This document shows, piece by piece, positions 39,298 to 48,182 of a DNA stretch of 64,000 bases. The stretch covers positions 3,348,001-3,412,000 of the forward strand of contig NZ_CP030082.1 in NCBI RefSeq assembly GCF_006874645.1. Direction: 5' to 3'. Position numbers and translations under genes: made by a program. The notes beneath the pieces were generated by a model. It saw only the letters and a program-made list of their open reading frames with translations, was not told where the DNA came from and did not search any database. The DNA comes from Bdellovibrio sp. ZAP7. Its GTDB lineage: Bacteria > Bdellovibrionota > Bdellovibrionia > Bdellovibrionales > Bdellovibrionaceae. Position 1 is the stretch's first letter. Every line of letters begins with the position of its first letter.

Positions 39298-39923
39298 AAA
39301 AACTAATATTTCCACTAATATTTCCACTGACACTTTTGATCTCGTCCCGCTCTCTGGCCATGAGTGATATCGATCGGGCCATTCTTTTCGGTGCCAATGC
39401 AGCTTCGATGGGAACATTCATCGCGCAAATGGAAGGCGAGATCGCCATGATCAAACTCGATTACGAAAAAAGGTTTGCGCAGTTCGAATCGGACCTGGAA
39501 ACAAATCGCAGGGATCTTTTAAAACAGACTTGGCAGAGAGAAATCGACCTGTACCGCAAGCAACAAGTGACTTACACAGATCTTCTACAGAAAGCGCAGT
39601 TACGGTCAAAATCTTACGATGAAGTGGTAAAAATTGTTGAAGGCCTTTACAAAGGCCTTCTTAAAAAAGAATTGATCGTCTCTGAAATTGCCAAGCTCAA
39701 CGAAGAGTTCCCGGTCGCCGGAAAAGATCTGGAAGAAATTTTGAACTCGCATCAAGGCACAGATATCGCAAGCCTGAGCTCTGACCAATTTGAACAAGTA
39801 TTGCTTTTGGCTTTGAATATCCGCGCTCGCTCCTCTGGGGCTGAACAAGATCTTCAGAATGAAATCGAATCTCTTAATACAAAAATTAAAACTTTGGAAA
39901 ATGGATTGGCAGAACTAAAATGA
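39294..39923 (+). CDS. Secreted coiled-coil protein of toxin operon
   Basis: The 209-residue product has a signal peptide (cleavage near SLAMS), a short hydrophobic stretch (AILFGANAASMGTFIAQM) and extended coiled coil (IAMIKLDYEKRFAQFESDLE and the final LQNEIESLNTKIKTLENGLAEL). No family is recognised. It overlaps the genes on both sides by 4 bp (ATGA), so its synthesis is tightly coupled to the previous coiled-coil protein and to the toxin that follows. Confidence 0.6.
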   Translation: MKKLIFPLIFPLTLLISSRSLAMSDIDRAILFGANAASMGTFIAQMEGEIAMIKLDYEKRFAQFESDLETNRRDLLKQTWQREIDLYRKQQVTYTDLLQKAQLRSKSYDEVVKIVEGLYKGLLKKELIVSEIAKLNEEFPVAGKDLEEILNSHQGTDIASLSSDQFEQVLLLALNIRARSSGAEQDLQNEIESLNTKIKTLENGLAELK

Positions 39924-41326
39924 AAACTCTTTTAACCTTCCTTATCTCCTGCTTTTATTCTGTAAATACTTTTGCGGCTTATTGGAATCCTGCTGTTACT
40001 TTGCCGGTGACGATCGTCGACATTAGCGCGAATCAATACCAATTCTATTTGGACGCTCCAAAAACGACACAGTTCCAGGTAGGTCAGATGTATTACTTCT
40101 TCGACGCTGCTCAAGGAAAATGGATCAGCGCCGTTTACAATGGAACGGTCGATGGTGTCACTCGGTGGTCCAATCTAAGTGATATTTCCAGTGATGCACC
40201 CCCGGTAGGAACTTCGGACTCTCCATTGCCACCTCCAGGATATTTTGATAGCGAAACCCATGAACGCGCCATGGGTGCCGCAGTCACCATCGGGATGGCG
40301 CATGCTATTTACCGTGAATTGCTTTGGAATGATGGCGTTACAGATCAAATGAACGGGTACAACAAAAGAATCGAAGAGGGTAACAAAGCCATACAAGAAA
40401 ATTACAAGAAGATTACGGATGGAATTGAAAGCAATGCCAATGCAGCCGTTCGCGCTTTAGCAACAGCCACAAGTTCTTTAAAAATGGCAATCGCACAAGG
40501 CGGCGGCAATGAAGGAACAGAGTTCATCAGCAAAGATGAAGACTTTGTTCGCGACCTTCAGGAGATTGACACGATTTTGCGCACTCAACGTTCGACGATT
40601 CCAAAGCGTGACGATGCTAGACGTTGGGGTCACAGAATGGTGCGAGCCGCTGACGAAATGCACGCAGCTGGTGATATTCAGTCTGCAAATGGTTTTAAAA
40701 AGTATGCGGAAGCATTTGCCGATATTGCCGTTGGGTTAGATCCGGTCACAGGACCTATCCGCGATACCTATGAAGCCTTCACTGGAAAAAATCTGGTGAC
40801 CGGTGAACAGCTCAACGACTGGGAGCGAGGCTTTGCGATTCTAGGTGCAGTGACATTTGGATTTGGTTCAAAAATCGCTCGCGGCATCAGCGCCATCAGA
40901 AAAATCGAAAAAATTGGTCACATTGAGCTCGCTATCAAGCGCGCAGTTACTATCGATTCGCATGTTGCATCGAAAATGAGCCATGAGTTGTCCCCCAAAA
41001 ACCGTGCACTTTACGAAAAGTATTTAGCTGATCTTCGCAAGACAATGGATAAGCCCCAAAACATCATCGATCCGAACGTGCGTAAAAATATCGACGAATA
41101 CTGGAGAGCGGAATCCGAATATGGCAACGGAAGCACCGCCGCCGCATTTCGTTGGGAAAGAATGACAGGAGAACCTGTGAAAGGAACATTCCATGAAAAT
41201 AAAATGCGACAACGCCTGAATAATTTTATGGATATTTTAAAAAATCGCAAAGACCTGGCGCCTAGTGATAGAATTGCACTTGAACATATCGTGAAAGATA
41301 TTCTTGAAGCAATAAAAGGAAACTAA
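39920..41326 (+). CDS. Polymorphic toxin with Sec signal, pretoxin TG module and C-terminal toxin-like domain
   Basis: The 468-residue product has a signal peptide (1-19, cleavage after FAA), then a small beta domain (about 20-90). A Pro-rich hinge and a helical region follow. The pretoxin TG-like core is at about 274-325 (LDPVTGPIRDTYEAFTGK, NLVTGEQLNDWERGFAILG). The C-terminal 130 residues carry GNGSTAAAFRWE at 402-413 and GTFHENK at 422-428, a combination that recurs at the ends of polymorphic toxins. TG modules sit just before the toxin domain in contact-dependent and other bacterial toxins. The toxin activity is unknown; H425, E426, R411 and E413 are possible active residues. The candidate immunity gene starts 2 bp later. 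Confidence 0.78.
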   Translation: MKTLLTFLISCFYSVNTFAAYWNPAVTLPVTIVDISANQYQFYLDAPKTTQFQVGQMYYFFDAAQGKWISAVYNGTVDGVTRWSNLSDISSDAPPVGTSDSPLPPPGYFDSETHERAMGAAVTIGMAHAIYRELLWNDGVTDQMNGYNKRIEEGNKAIQENYKKITDGIESNANAAVRALATATSSLKMAIAQGGGNEGTEFISKDEDFVRDLQEIDTILRTQRSTIPKRDDARRWGHRMVRAADEMHAAGDIQSANGFKKYAEAFADIAVGLDPVTGPIRDTYEAFTGKNLVTGEQLNDWERGFAILGAVTFGFGSKIARGISAIRKIEKIGHIELAIKRAVTIDSHVASKMSHELSPKNRALYEKYLADLRKTMDKPQNIIDPNVRKNIDEYWRAESEYGNGSTAAAFRWERMTGEPVKGTFHENKMRQRLNNFMDILKNRKDLAPSDRIALEHIVKDILEAIKGN

Positions 41327-41327
41327 T

Positions 41328-41717
41328 ATGAATCAGAACTTAAAAACCACCGAAGATCTTTTACAGGAACTGGCACATGGTCAGTCATGTTTAGAAAACG
41401 AGGTTGCCAAAATCCTTGATAAAGGTGCCTCTTTTTCAATCGACGGGATGGCTATTTTCTATTTTGGTATGGAACTAACGGAGCATATCGATCAAATGGA
41501 CTGGCCTCTTTTTTTTCAAATGATCGAAAAAGTCCTCTCAGACAATAGCTACCAACAATTCCGCGATGACATTCGCACGAATATTTTAGAAAGCCTATCC
41601 AACTTGGCTTCAAACGGAAGTATGCCCACGGCTTTATTGATTGCGCACGTAGGTCCCATTGCCCGTGAATATTTACGGGCGTACGAGCTTCAGGTATCTG
41701 GAAAGACGATCTTCTAG
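41328..41717 (+). CDS. Candidate immunity protein for the upstream toxin
   Basis: The 129-residue, mostly helical acidic protein has no signal peptide, unlike all its neighbours, so it should stay in the cytoplasm. ATG lies one base after the toxin stop codon. A small leaderless gene placed immediately after a polymorphic toxin is the usual position for an immunity protein. The sequence itself (IDQMDWPLFFQMIEKVL; ALLIAHVGPIAREYL) matches no immunity family I can name. Immunity function is inferred from position. Confidence 0.62.
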   Translation: MNQNLKTTEDLLQELAHGQSCLENEVAKILDKGASFSIDGMAIFYFGMELTEHIDQMDWPLFFQMIEKVLSDNSYQQFRDDIRTNILESLSNLASNGSMPTALLIAHVGPIAREYLRAYELQVSGKTIF

Positions 41718-41725
41718 TAGAGCGG

Positions 41726-41841
41726 TCCGGATTCTTGGAATCCGGATCGATTTCGAACGCGAAATCAAATATATAGCATCTGACATCCGTTTCTGTTGGC
41801 TCAGGGACTGCAATCCTCCCCGGCATAACCAATAGAAACGG
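41726..41841 (+). promoter_or_regulatory. Three consecutive hairpins between immunity and lipoprotein genes
   Basis: Three inverted repeats lie in this 133-bp gap. TCCGGATTC at 41726-41734 pairs with 41738-41746 (loop of 3). GATTTCG pairs with CGAAATC around a 4-base loop just after. CCGTTTCTGTTGG at 41787-41799 pairs with CCAATAGAAACGG at 41829-41841 (one G-T pair). The last arm reaches into the GGAGA ribosome site (41840-41844) of the next gene. No T tract follows, so these are not simple terminators; they could limit translation of, or process, the downstream part of the mRNA. Confidence 0.5.
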
Positions 41842-41850
41842 AGATATGAA

Positions 41851-42513
41851 ATGAAATTCCTAAAAACTTTGCCCCTTGTATTCCTTTTGGCAGCTTGCCA
41901 AGAACCCTCCAAAAAATCCGATGTCAATGTTTCCCCGACAGCCCCTAAAGAAAGCAAATGGCAAACCATCGACGGCTCTTCTGGTTCGGTGTGGATCGAG
42001 ATGATCACCTCCAATGACGAAGCTCAATTGCCTCCCCAAATAAAAGTCACTTTTGAAAAGCCAAATGCGACCAATACCAATTTAACTCTGCGAAACATCT
42101 CTCCCCTTTATGTCGATCTTCTTTATTCCAAAAATAACCATATTGTTTCTTACGGTTGTCCTGACAGCGAAACCAATCAGCTTCCTCAAAATATCGACGC
42201 TGAAAAAGTAGTTCTTTGCGGCGATCTACAAATTCCCGACGGAGATTTCTTGCTACGTGCAAGCGAACTTGAAATGCATGACGCCACCCTTCACACTGGC
42301 GGCGAGTCTAATGATGAAACCGAAATTTCCGGTCTAACACTTTATGCAGGTCGTTTAACTCTTCTTGGTCAAAACTTGATCGAGCTATCAGGAAAATCCA
42401 ACGCAGAACGCAGATTTTTTGCGCCGCCATTATTCTTTTACCTAAATCACACGTCCGGTGAAGGCACTTTGGATATTTTATCCAGAAAACAGTTCCAAAA
42501 AATGAGGCTCTAA
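41851..42513 (+). CDS. Lipoprotein of toxin operon, unknown function
   Basis: The 220-residue product has lipobox LLAAC (Cys16), a Ser/Pro linker and a beta-rich body (VTFEKPNATNTNLTLRNISPLYVDLLY) resembling an Ig-like sandwich, with two Cys (YGCPDSE; VVLCGDL) that could pair. No family is recognised. GGAGA lies 6 bases before ATG and partly inside a hairpin. The next gene starts one base after its stop, so these two are coupled. Confidence 0.62.
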   Translation: MKFLKTLPLVFLLAACQEPSKKSDVNVSPTAPKESKWQTIDGSSGSVWIEMITSNDEAQLPPQIKVTFEKPNATNTNLTLRNISPLYVDLLYSKNNHIVSYGCPDSETNQLPQNIDAEKVVLCGDLQIPDGDFLLRASELEMHDATLHTGGESNDETEISGLTLYAGRLTLLGQNLIELSGKSNAERRFFAPPLFFYLNHTSGEGTLDILSRKQFQKMRL

Positions 42514-42514
42514 T

Positions 42515-43615
42515 ATGAAACGTTTTAGTCTGATTTTTCTTGTCGCTGTTTTCAGCTTTACCTCTGTGGGACAGGCCGAAGAGCCTAAATCAAGTCTGGA
42601 GGTCATTATCGAAGAAATGGCAAAGCAATATGCCCTCACTGCGGCACAGGACTATGCGACCAAAAAAACTTTTGAGTTGGTAGCGCAAAAGTTTGGAGAA
42701 AAAATCGCCGAGCAAGCATCGAAATATTTATCCAACACACTGGCCGTCATTGGATTGATTGAAAATGTTCGCTCTTACGATGAGGCGAACTCAGAAAGTC
42801 AAAGGTATGCGGCAGCCTCGCATGCGGTCGCGAATGTTGTTTCGATGGCCTTTCCACCAGCAGGGCTGGTGGCTCAGTTCGGCGTCTTGGCTCAAGACCT
42901 CAGTGCGGCATTCGTGTCCCAAACTTATCAACTGAAAATGGCGGCGACACTTGCAGAAATCGTAGAGCTTAATAAAAAGACATCGGACCTGCAGTTGGCA
43001 GAATTCAATGCCGAGTCGAAAGAACTACAGGCCTTGGCTTTGCGAGCAGAAGCTATCAATGACCTGCTTAAGGATAACTCAGAAAGATACGAACGGGACT
43101 GCGCACGCGAGAATGACGACGTCAAAAATCCGCAGGCTTGTCTGCCAAGGCTCCTGGTCTTTACTCAGCTTTTGGTAAAACAAGGACAGACGGTCAAAAG
43201 TTTAATCGAATACCAAGGGCGTTTTTTGAGCTTAAGCTCGGTCATGAAACCGGAGGAGATCAACAATCTTAAAGATTTGTTCGTGGAGGCCAATAAAAAA
43301 TTGAAAAAGATGATGCTCTTTACAGAAGAAGTCTTGGCTCAATACGCATTTGATCAGGTGTCTGCGATTCGCAGTCAGGCGGAACTGGAAAAGATCACGG
43401 TTCAATGCAAAACATCGATCTTGATTGAACTGAAAGGTATCCTAGTTTTAAAAAAAGATATCTTAACTGCGCAAAAGAAAGAATGGTGGAAGGACTCGAT
43501 GCTTGAAGAGAAGAAAACAGATTTAATCACTCTGACTCAAGGTCTTTGCAAAAGCTACTATACCTCTTCAGTTTCCAATGACTTAAAATTACTGGTAACC
43601 CGCGCCCTTAAATAG
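42515..43615 (+). CDS. Secreted helical protein, last gene of toxin operon
   Basis: The 366-residue product has a signal peptide (cleavage after GQAE) and is almost wholly helical. A moderately hydrophobic stretch at about 105-132 (HAVANVVSMAFPPAGLVAQF) interrupts long amphipathic helices, and four Cys lie in the later half. A long-helix body with one hydrophobic hairpin-like section is a layout shared with ClyA/Hbl-type pore formers, but there is no clear motif. It may also be a chaperone or carrier for the toxin. Confidence 0.6.
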   Translation: MKRFSLIFLVAVFSFTSVGQAEEPKSSLEVIIEEMAKQYALTAAQDYATKKTFELVAQKFGEKIAEQASKYLSNTLAVIGLIENVRSYDEANSESQRYAAASHAVANVVSMAFPPAGLVAQFGVLAQDLSAAFVSQTYQLKMAATLAEIVELNKKTSDLQLAEFNAESKELQALALRAEAINDLLKDNSERYERDCARENDDVKNPQACLPRLLVFTQLLVKQGQTVKSLIEYQGRFLSLSSVMKPEEINNLKDLFVEANKKLKKMMLFTEEVLAQYAFDQVSAIRSQAELEKITVQCKTSILIELKGILVLKKDILTAQKKEWWKDSMLEEKKTDLITLTQGLCKSYYTSSVSNDLKLLVTRALK

Positions 43616-43702
43616 GGCCCACAAATCTCTGGCACCGCAAATGCAGTTAGTTTATGTGACCAATGCTAATAGTGGTCACTTTCAATAAACTGGGGTTGGA
43701 AA

Positions 43703-44086
43703 ATGGCAGTGAAAAAACGAGTGGAACCTTTGCGATACAAGGTTTCTTTGAAAACGAAAGATAAAATAGCACTTCCGGAAAAGCTGATTCCAGCAGATTT
43801 CGTGAGTGCCCTGAAAAGCTTTTTTAGTGACGAACTCATCGTTAGAAAAGCGGCCTACGTATTAATCGAACGAAATCATGAGTTTAGTTATCTGATTGCC
43901 GTGGATCTGAAAGTTTATCCGGACGAAGCCGAAGAACAGCTGCAAAATCTTAAGAAACGCTTGGGACAATTTGTAAAAATTCAATATCAAGGCAAATGGC
44001 CTTTAAATTTTGGAGTCTGGTCTGACGGAATTTTTGATTTTGCCGTCAGCCAGAAGCCAGAATTACTTTTGTACTCTAAAAAATAA
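43703..44086 (+). CDS. Small protein with SseB C-terminal-like fold, tentative
   Basis: The 127-residue cytoplasmic protein has a basic start, then AAYVLIERNHEFSYLIAVDLK and an amphipathic helix EAEEQLQNLKKRLGQF, a pattern that loosely recalls the C-terminal domain of SseB (enhanced serine sensitivity) proteins. The match is weak and the function is unknown. A GG-rich site (TGGGGTTGG) lies before ATG. It is 87 bp beyond the toxin operon and is not obviously part of it. Confidence 0.5.
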   Translation: MAVKKRVEPLRYKVSLKTKDKIALPEKLIPADFVSALKSFFSDELIVRKAAYVLIERNHEFSYLIAVDLKVYPDEAEEQLQNLKKRLGQFVKIQYQGKWPLNFGVWSDGIFDFAVSQKPELLLYSKK

Positions 44087-44136
44087 CAATTCACGGCTCG
44101 TTTCTGGAATTTAATTCAAAAACAGCCCTGCGACCC

Positions 44137-44868
44137 TTAGAGGACAACGGCAAGTTTGTTTTCAGATAAAACCGCTTCGGTCGGTGTTAGATCAATAATA
44201 TGCGGGGAAATTTTAAGTCCCTTTGTTGAAGCCTCACGCAATAAGCGGCCGTACTCGGGATCGATATCATCAGCTGGTGAGAAAGTCGCACAGTCCTGAC
44301 GTTGCACTGTGAATACCAACTCTGCCGTGTGTCCTGGCTCCATCAATGCCATCAACTCGCGCAAGTGTTTTTGTCCACGTTCGGTCACGGCATCTGGAAA
44401 CTTCGCAACACCATCTTCACCCAACGTCACGTTTTTCACTTCAATGAAATGCATTTTGTCGGTGTCTTTTTTCTTAAGCGCGAAATCCAAACGTGTTTCG
44501 GCAGAAATTTTGTATTCTGGTTTTGCTTCATCAAAAGCAGCCCAGTGAGCAAACCCTGGAACTTCATGCTGAGGCTTGCCAATAGTGTTTAAGACGGCTT
44601 CTTTAACCACTGTATTTGGAGTTGCAGTGTTCACCCCCACCCATGACCCCGTTGGCGACTGAATCATCTCCAGAGTGAATTTCAATTTACGCTCTGGATT
44701 GTCGGATTCTGAAAACAGGCATAATTGACCGGGGTTATTGACGCTTTTCATGCTCCCCGTGTTGGGTACGTGCGCCACAATGGTCTGACCCTCGAACTCG
44801 ATGTCGGCAAAGAAGCGTTTATAGCGTTTTAGGAAGGTACCTTCCTTCAGTTTACGAGAATATTTCAC
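44137..44868 (-). CDS. sfsA: Sugar fermentation stimulation protein SfsA
   Basis: The product matches SfsA along its length: GTFLKRYKRFFADIEFEG, VAHVPNTGSMKSV, VGVNTATPN, RLDFALKK, FIEVKNVTLGEDG and DAVTERGQKHLREL. The ExK (EVKNV) with the upstream Asp fits the restriction-nuclease-like fold of the family, which binds nucleic acid; the true role is unsettled. GTG at 44866-44868 gives 243 residues, close to family length, and GGGGG precedes it by 4 bases; an ATG at 44919 would add 17 residues that match nothing in the family. Confidence 0.9.
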   Translation of the reverse strand: MKYSRKLKEGTFLKRYKRFFADIEFEGQTIVAHVPNTGSMKSVNNPGQLCLFSESDNPERKLKFTLEMIQSPTGSWVGVNTATPNTVVKEAVLNTIGKPQHEVPGFAHWAAFDEAKPEYKISAETRLDFALKKKDTDKMHFIEVKNVTLGEDGVAKFPDAVTERGQKHLRELMALMEPGHTAELVFTVQRQDCATFSPADDIDPEYGRLLREASTKGLKISPHIIDLTPTEAVLSENKLAVVL

Positions 44869-45050
44869 GGGACCCCCAAAGTGAGTTGTTAAATAACAAC
44901 GCCAGAGCCTGAAATTCAACCCTCAAACCGCTATGTTGCAGAGGGAAAAACAATTTATTTATGCATGGCATTAATCGGTGCAAATGAGCCCCCATCGCAA
45001 TAGAAGGGAGTGTTTGATTTTAAAGGCTCATATTGAAAGGAACTCCCTGT

Positions 45051-46676
45051 ATGGCAACTGATGTAAAACTGCCTGAACTTGGCGAAGGCGTCACTGAAGG
45101 TGAATTGGTTAAATGGTTGGTTCAACCTGGTGATTCTGTAAAAGCAGATCAACCTATCGCTGAAGTATTGACTGACAAAGCAACTGTAGAGGTTCCATCT
45201 CCAGTAGCTGGCACTGTAAAAGATTTGAAATTCAAACCGGGCCAAGTTGTTAAAGTTGGTTCGACGATGATCGCTCTTGATGCTGGCGGCGCAGCTAAAG
45301 CGGCGGCTCCTGCTCCGGCAGCAGCGGCTCCAAAAGCAGCAGCTCCTCAAGCTTCGACTCCAGCTCCTGCAGCTGGCGGTAAAGCACAAGACGTAAAACT
45401 TCCTGAACTAGGTGAAGGCGTTACAGAAGGCGAACTAGTAAAATGGTTGGTTAAATCTGGTGACTCTGTAAAAGCAGATCAAGCGATCGCTGAAGTTCTA
45501 ACTGACAAAGCCACTGTTGAAGTACCGACTCCAGTAGCGGGCGTTGTTGGCGAATTGAAATTCAAAGCTGGCGACGTTGTTAAAGTTGGATCGACTATGA
45601 TCACTTTGACTGGCGCAGGTGGTGCAGCAGCGGCTCCGGCAGCTCCAGCTCCTCAAGCTTCTGCTCCGGTAGCAGCGGCCCCAGCAGCAAAAGCAGCAGC
45701 TCCAGTTGCTACTTCTTCTGCATCTACAGCAAACGGCATTTTCCCGCCGGTTGCTGACTCTAAAGTTCTTGCGACTCCGGCGACTCGCCGTCTTGCTCGC
45801 GAAACGGGTGTTGATATCAACGGTCTTTCTGGTTCTGGTCTTGCTGGCCGCGTAACTCGTGAAGACGTTTTGGCAGCAGGTGGCGGCGCGGTTGCGACGA
45901 CCTCTTCTGCAAAAGCTCCAGCAGCTGGTGGCATGACTATTCCGAGACCTGCTTACCAAGGCCAGGCTGGTGCAGCTGAAGAGCGCGTAGCTCTTATCGG
46001 TATCCGCAAACGTATCGCTGAAAACATGCAGCGTTCAAAACAAATCATCCCTCACTTCACTATCATGGACGAAGCTAAGGTTGATGCATTGGTTGCACTT
46101 CGTGAGTCTTTGAAAGACTTCGCTGAGAAAAACGGAACTAAGATCACTTATCTTCCAATCGTGATGAAAGCCATGATTGCGACGATCCGTGAATTCCCAA
46201 TGTTCAACGCTTCTATCGACGATGCTGCTGGTGAAATCGTTTACAAAAAATATTTCAATATCGGTTTCGCAGCTGACACTCCAACAGGTTTGGTTGTTCC
46301 AGTTATCAAAAACGCGGATCAAAAAACTATCTTAGAGATCTCCAAAGAAATCATCGACCTTTCTAAACGTGCCCGTGATGGCAAGTTGAAACCAGATGAA
46401 ATGAAGGGCGCTTGCATCACTGTGACGAACATCGGTTCTATCGGTGGTACTTACGCGACTCCAGTGATCAACCACCCTGAAGTGGCGATCCTTGGTATGT
46501 ACAAAATCGACGAAAAACCGGTTATCAAAGATGGCCAGTTGAAAGCGATCAAAACAATGAATTACACAATGACTGCCGATCACCGTTTGATCGATGGCGC
46601 ATTGGCTGCAAGATTCTTGGCTGCGTTCATCGGTCGTATCGAGAACCCAGGTAAACTTTTGGTGGAGATGCTTTAG
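45051..46676 (+). CDS. 2-oxoacid dehydrogenase E2 (dihydrolipoamide acyltransferase) with two lipoyl domains
   Basis: Start set at ATG 45051, 9 bases after GAAAGGA. The 541-residue product has two lipoyl domains in tandem, with lipoylated lysines expected at K43 and K153 (both TDKATVEV), exactly 110 residues apart. Ala/Pro-rich linkers follow, then an E3/E1-binding domain (ATPATRRLARETGVDINGL) and the acyltransferase domain with DHRLIDGALAA at the end. It transfers the acyl group from E1 to CoA in the pyruvate or branched-chain dehydrogenase complex. E3 lies 27 bp downstream; no E1 gene is in the window, so the substrate is not fixed, though pyruvate is most likely. Confidence 0.9.
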   Translation: MATDVKLPELGEGVTEGELVKWLVQPGDSVKADQPIAEVLTDKATVEVPSPVAGTVKDLKFKPGQVVKVGSTMIALDAGGAAKAAAPAPAAAAPKAAAPQASTPAPAAGGKAQDVKLPELGEGVTEGELVKWLVKSGDSVKADQAIAEVLTDKATVEVPTPVAGVVGELKFKAGDVVKVGSTMITLTGAGGAAAAPAAPAPQASAPVAAAPAAKAAAPVATSSASTANGIFPPVADSKVLATPATRRLARETGVDINGLSGSGLAGRVTREDVLAAGGGAVATTSSAKAPAAGGMTIPRPAYQGQAGAAEERVALIGIRKRIAENMQRSKQIIPHFTIMDEAKVDALVALRESLKDFAEKNGTKITYLPIVMKAMIATIREFPMFNASIDDAAGEIVYKKYFNIGFAADTPTGLVVPVIKNADQKTILEISKEIIDLSKRARDGKLKPDEMKGACITVTNIGSIGGTYATPVINHPEVAILGMYKIDEKPVIKDGQLKAIKTMNYTMTADHRLIDGALAARFLAAFIGRIENPGKLLVEML

Positions 46677-46703
46677 TCCAAAGGACTAAGCAGGAGACAA
46701 ATC

Positions 46704-48128
46704 ATGGCTCAAACTTTTGACGTAGTAGTAATTGGAGCAGGTCCCGGCGGTTATGTTGCCGCTATCCGCTCTGCTCAACTTGGTTTTAAAACAGCAGTTA
46801 TCGAACGTGAGTTCTTGGGTGGCGTGTGCTTGAACGTGGGTTGTATCCCATCTAAAGCGATGATCACTGCGACTCACCTTTTGCACAAAGCTCAACATAA
46901 CTTCAAAGATATGGGCTTGATGATCAAAGGCGATATCAACGTTGATATGAAACAACTTGTGAAGTGGAAACAATCCGTTTCAGACAAAATGTCTAGCGGT
47001 GTTGGTCAACTTCTTAAAGGTTACGGCGTAACTCACATCAAGGGCGACGCTGAATTCAAATCTTCTAAAGAAATCTCTGTAAAATCATCTGCAGGTACTG
47101 AAGCGATCACTGCTAAGTACTTCATCGTGGCAACAGGTTCTCGTCCAATTGAAATCCCTGGTTTCAAATTCGACGAAAAAGATATTTGTTCATCAACTGG
47201 CGCATTGGCATTCGACGAAATTCCAAAACGCGTGGCAGTTATCGGTGGTGGTTACATCGGTCTTGAGATCTCTTCATACCTACGTAAATTGGGAACTGAA
47301 GTGACTGTGATCGAAGCGATGCCTTCATTGCTTGCTGGCGTTGTTGATCCAGATTGCGCAAACATCGTTGTACGCAAGCTTGATAAAGCGGGCGTAAAAA
47401 TCATGTACGGCGCAAAAGCTAAATCTCAGAAAAAAGCGAAAGACGGCTACGAAGTAACTGTTGAGATCAACGGTAAAGACGAAGTTGTTAAATGCGATAA
47501 GATCCTGGTAACTGTTGGACGTCGTCCAAACGGTGACCAAGCGAACTTGAAAGCTGCAGGTATCGCAGTTGACGAGCGTGGTTTCGTAAAAGTAGACGCT
47601 CAACGCAGAACAAACGTTCAAAACATCTTTGCGATCGGTGATATCTGTGGTCAGCCAATGCTGGCTCACAAAGCTTCACACGAAGGTGTGTTGGTTGCTG
47701 AAGTGATCTCTGGTGCAAACCGCGTTTACGACGCGAAAACAGTTCCAGCAGTGGTCTTTACAGATCCAGAAATTGCATCTGCAGGTATGACTGAAGCTGA
47801 AGCAAAAGCTAAAGGTCACACTGAGCTTAAGATCGGCAAATTCCCATTCGGTGCTAACGGCCGCGCTGTCAGCATGATGGAAACTGAAGGCTTTGTAAAA
47901 ATGATCGCTGATGCGAAAACTCACGTTTTGTTGGGTGTTCACATTGTTGGTCCTGAAGCTTCTAACTTGATCTCTGAAGCGGTTCTTGCGATCGAAATGG
48001 GTGCACGCATTGAAGACTTGGCTCTTTCTATCCACCCTCACCCAACATTGGGCGAGACGATTATGGAATGTGCTGAGGCGACTTTGGGTCACGCGATCCA
48101 TATCATCCAAAAGCCTTTGAAAAAATAG
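46704..48128 (+). CDS. lpdA: Dihydrolipoyl dehydrogenase (E3)
   Basis: The 474-residue flavoprotein has an N-terminal FAD motif (VVVIGAGPGGYVAA), the redox disulfide GGVCLNVGCIPSKA (C42, C47), an NAD motif (VAVIGGGYIGLEISSYL), a second FAD motif (NIFAIGDICGQPMLAHKAS) and the dimerisation active-site His in HPHPTLGE. It re-oxidises the lipoyl groups of the E2 protein encoded just upstream; GGAGA precedes ATG. A terminator closes the two-gene operon. Confidence 0.96.
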   Translation: MAQTFDVVVIGAGPGGYVAAIRSAQLGFKTAVIEREFLGGVCLNVGCIPSKAMITATHLLHKAQHNFKDMGLMIKGDINVDMKQLVKWKQSVSDKMSSGVGQLLKGYGVTHIKGDAEFKSSKEISVKSSAGTEAITAKYFIVATGSRPIEIPGFKFDEKDICSSTGALAFDEIPKRVAVIGGGYIGLEISSYLRKLGTEVTVIEAMPSLLAGVVDPDCANIVVRKLDKAGVKIMYGAKAKSQKKAKDGYEVTVEINGKDEVVKCDKILVTVGRRPNGDQANLKAAGIAVDERGFVKVDAQRRTNVQNIFAIGDICGQPMLAHKASHEGVLVAEVISGANRVYDAKTVPAVVFTDPEIASAGMTEAEAKAKGHTELKIGKFPFGANGRAVSMMETEGFVKMIADAKTHVLLGVHIVGPEASNLISEAVLAIEMGARIEDLALSIHPHPTLGETIMECAEATLGHAIHIIQKPLKK

Positions 48129-48182
48129 GCTTAAGCTCTGACTGCGTCGGAGTACTTGCTGATTAAAAGCTAAAACTAAAAA

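Noticed and set aside
45498-45959. 153-residue minus-strand frame opposite E2
   Set aside because: Rich in Arg, Ser and Cys, as expected from the antisense of Ala/Pro-rich linkers; a shadow of the E2 gene.
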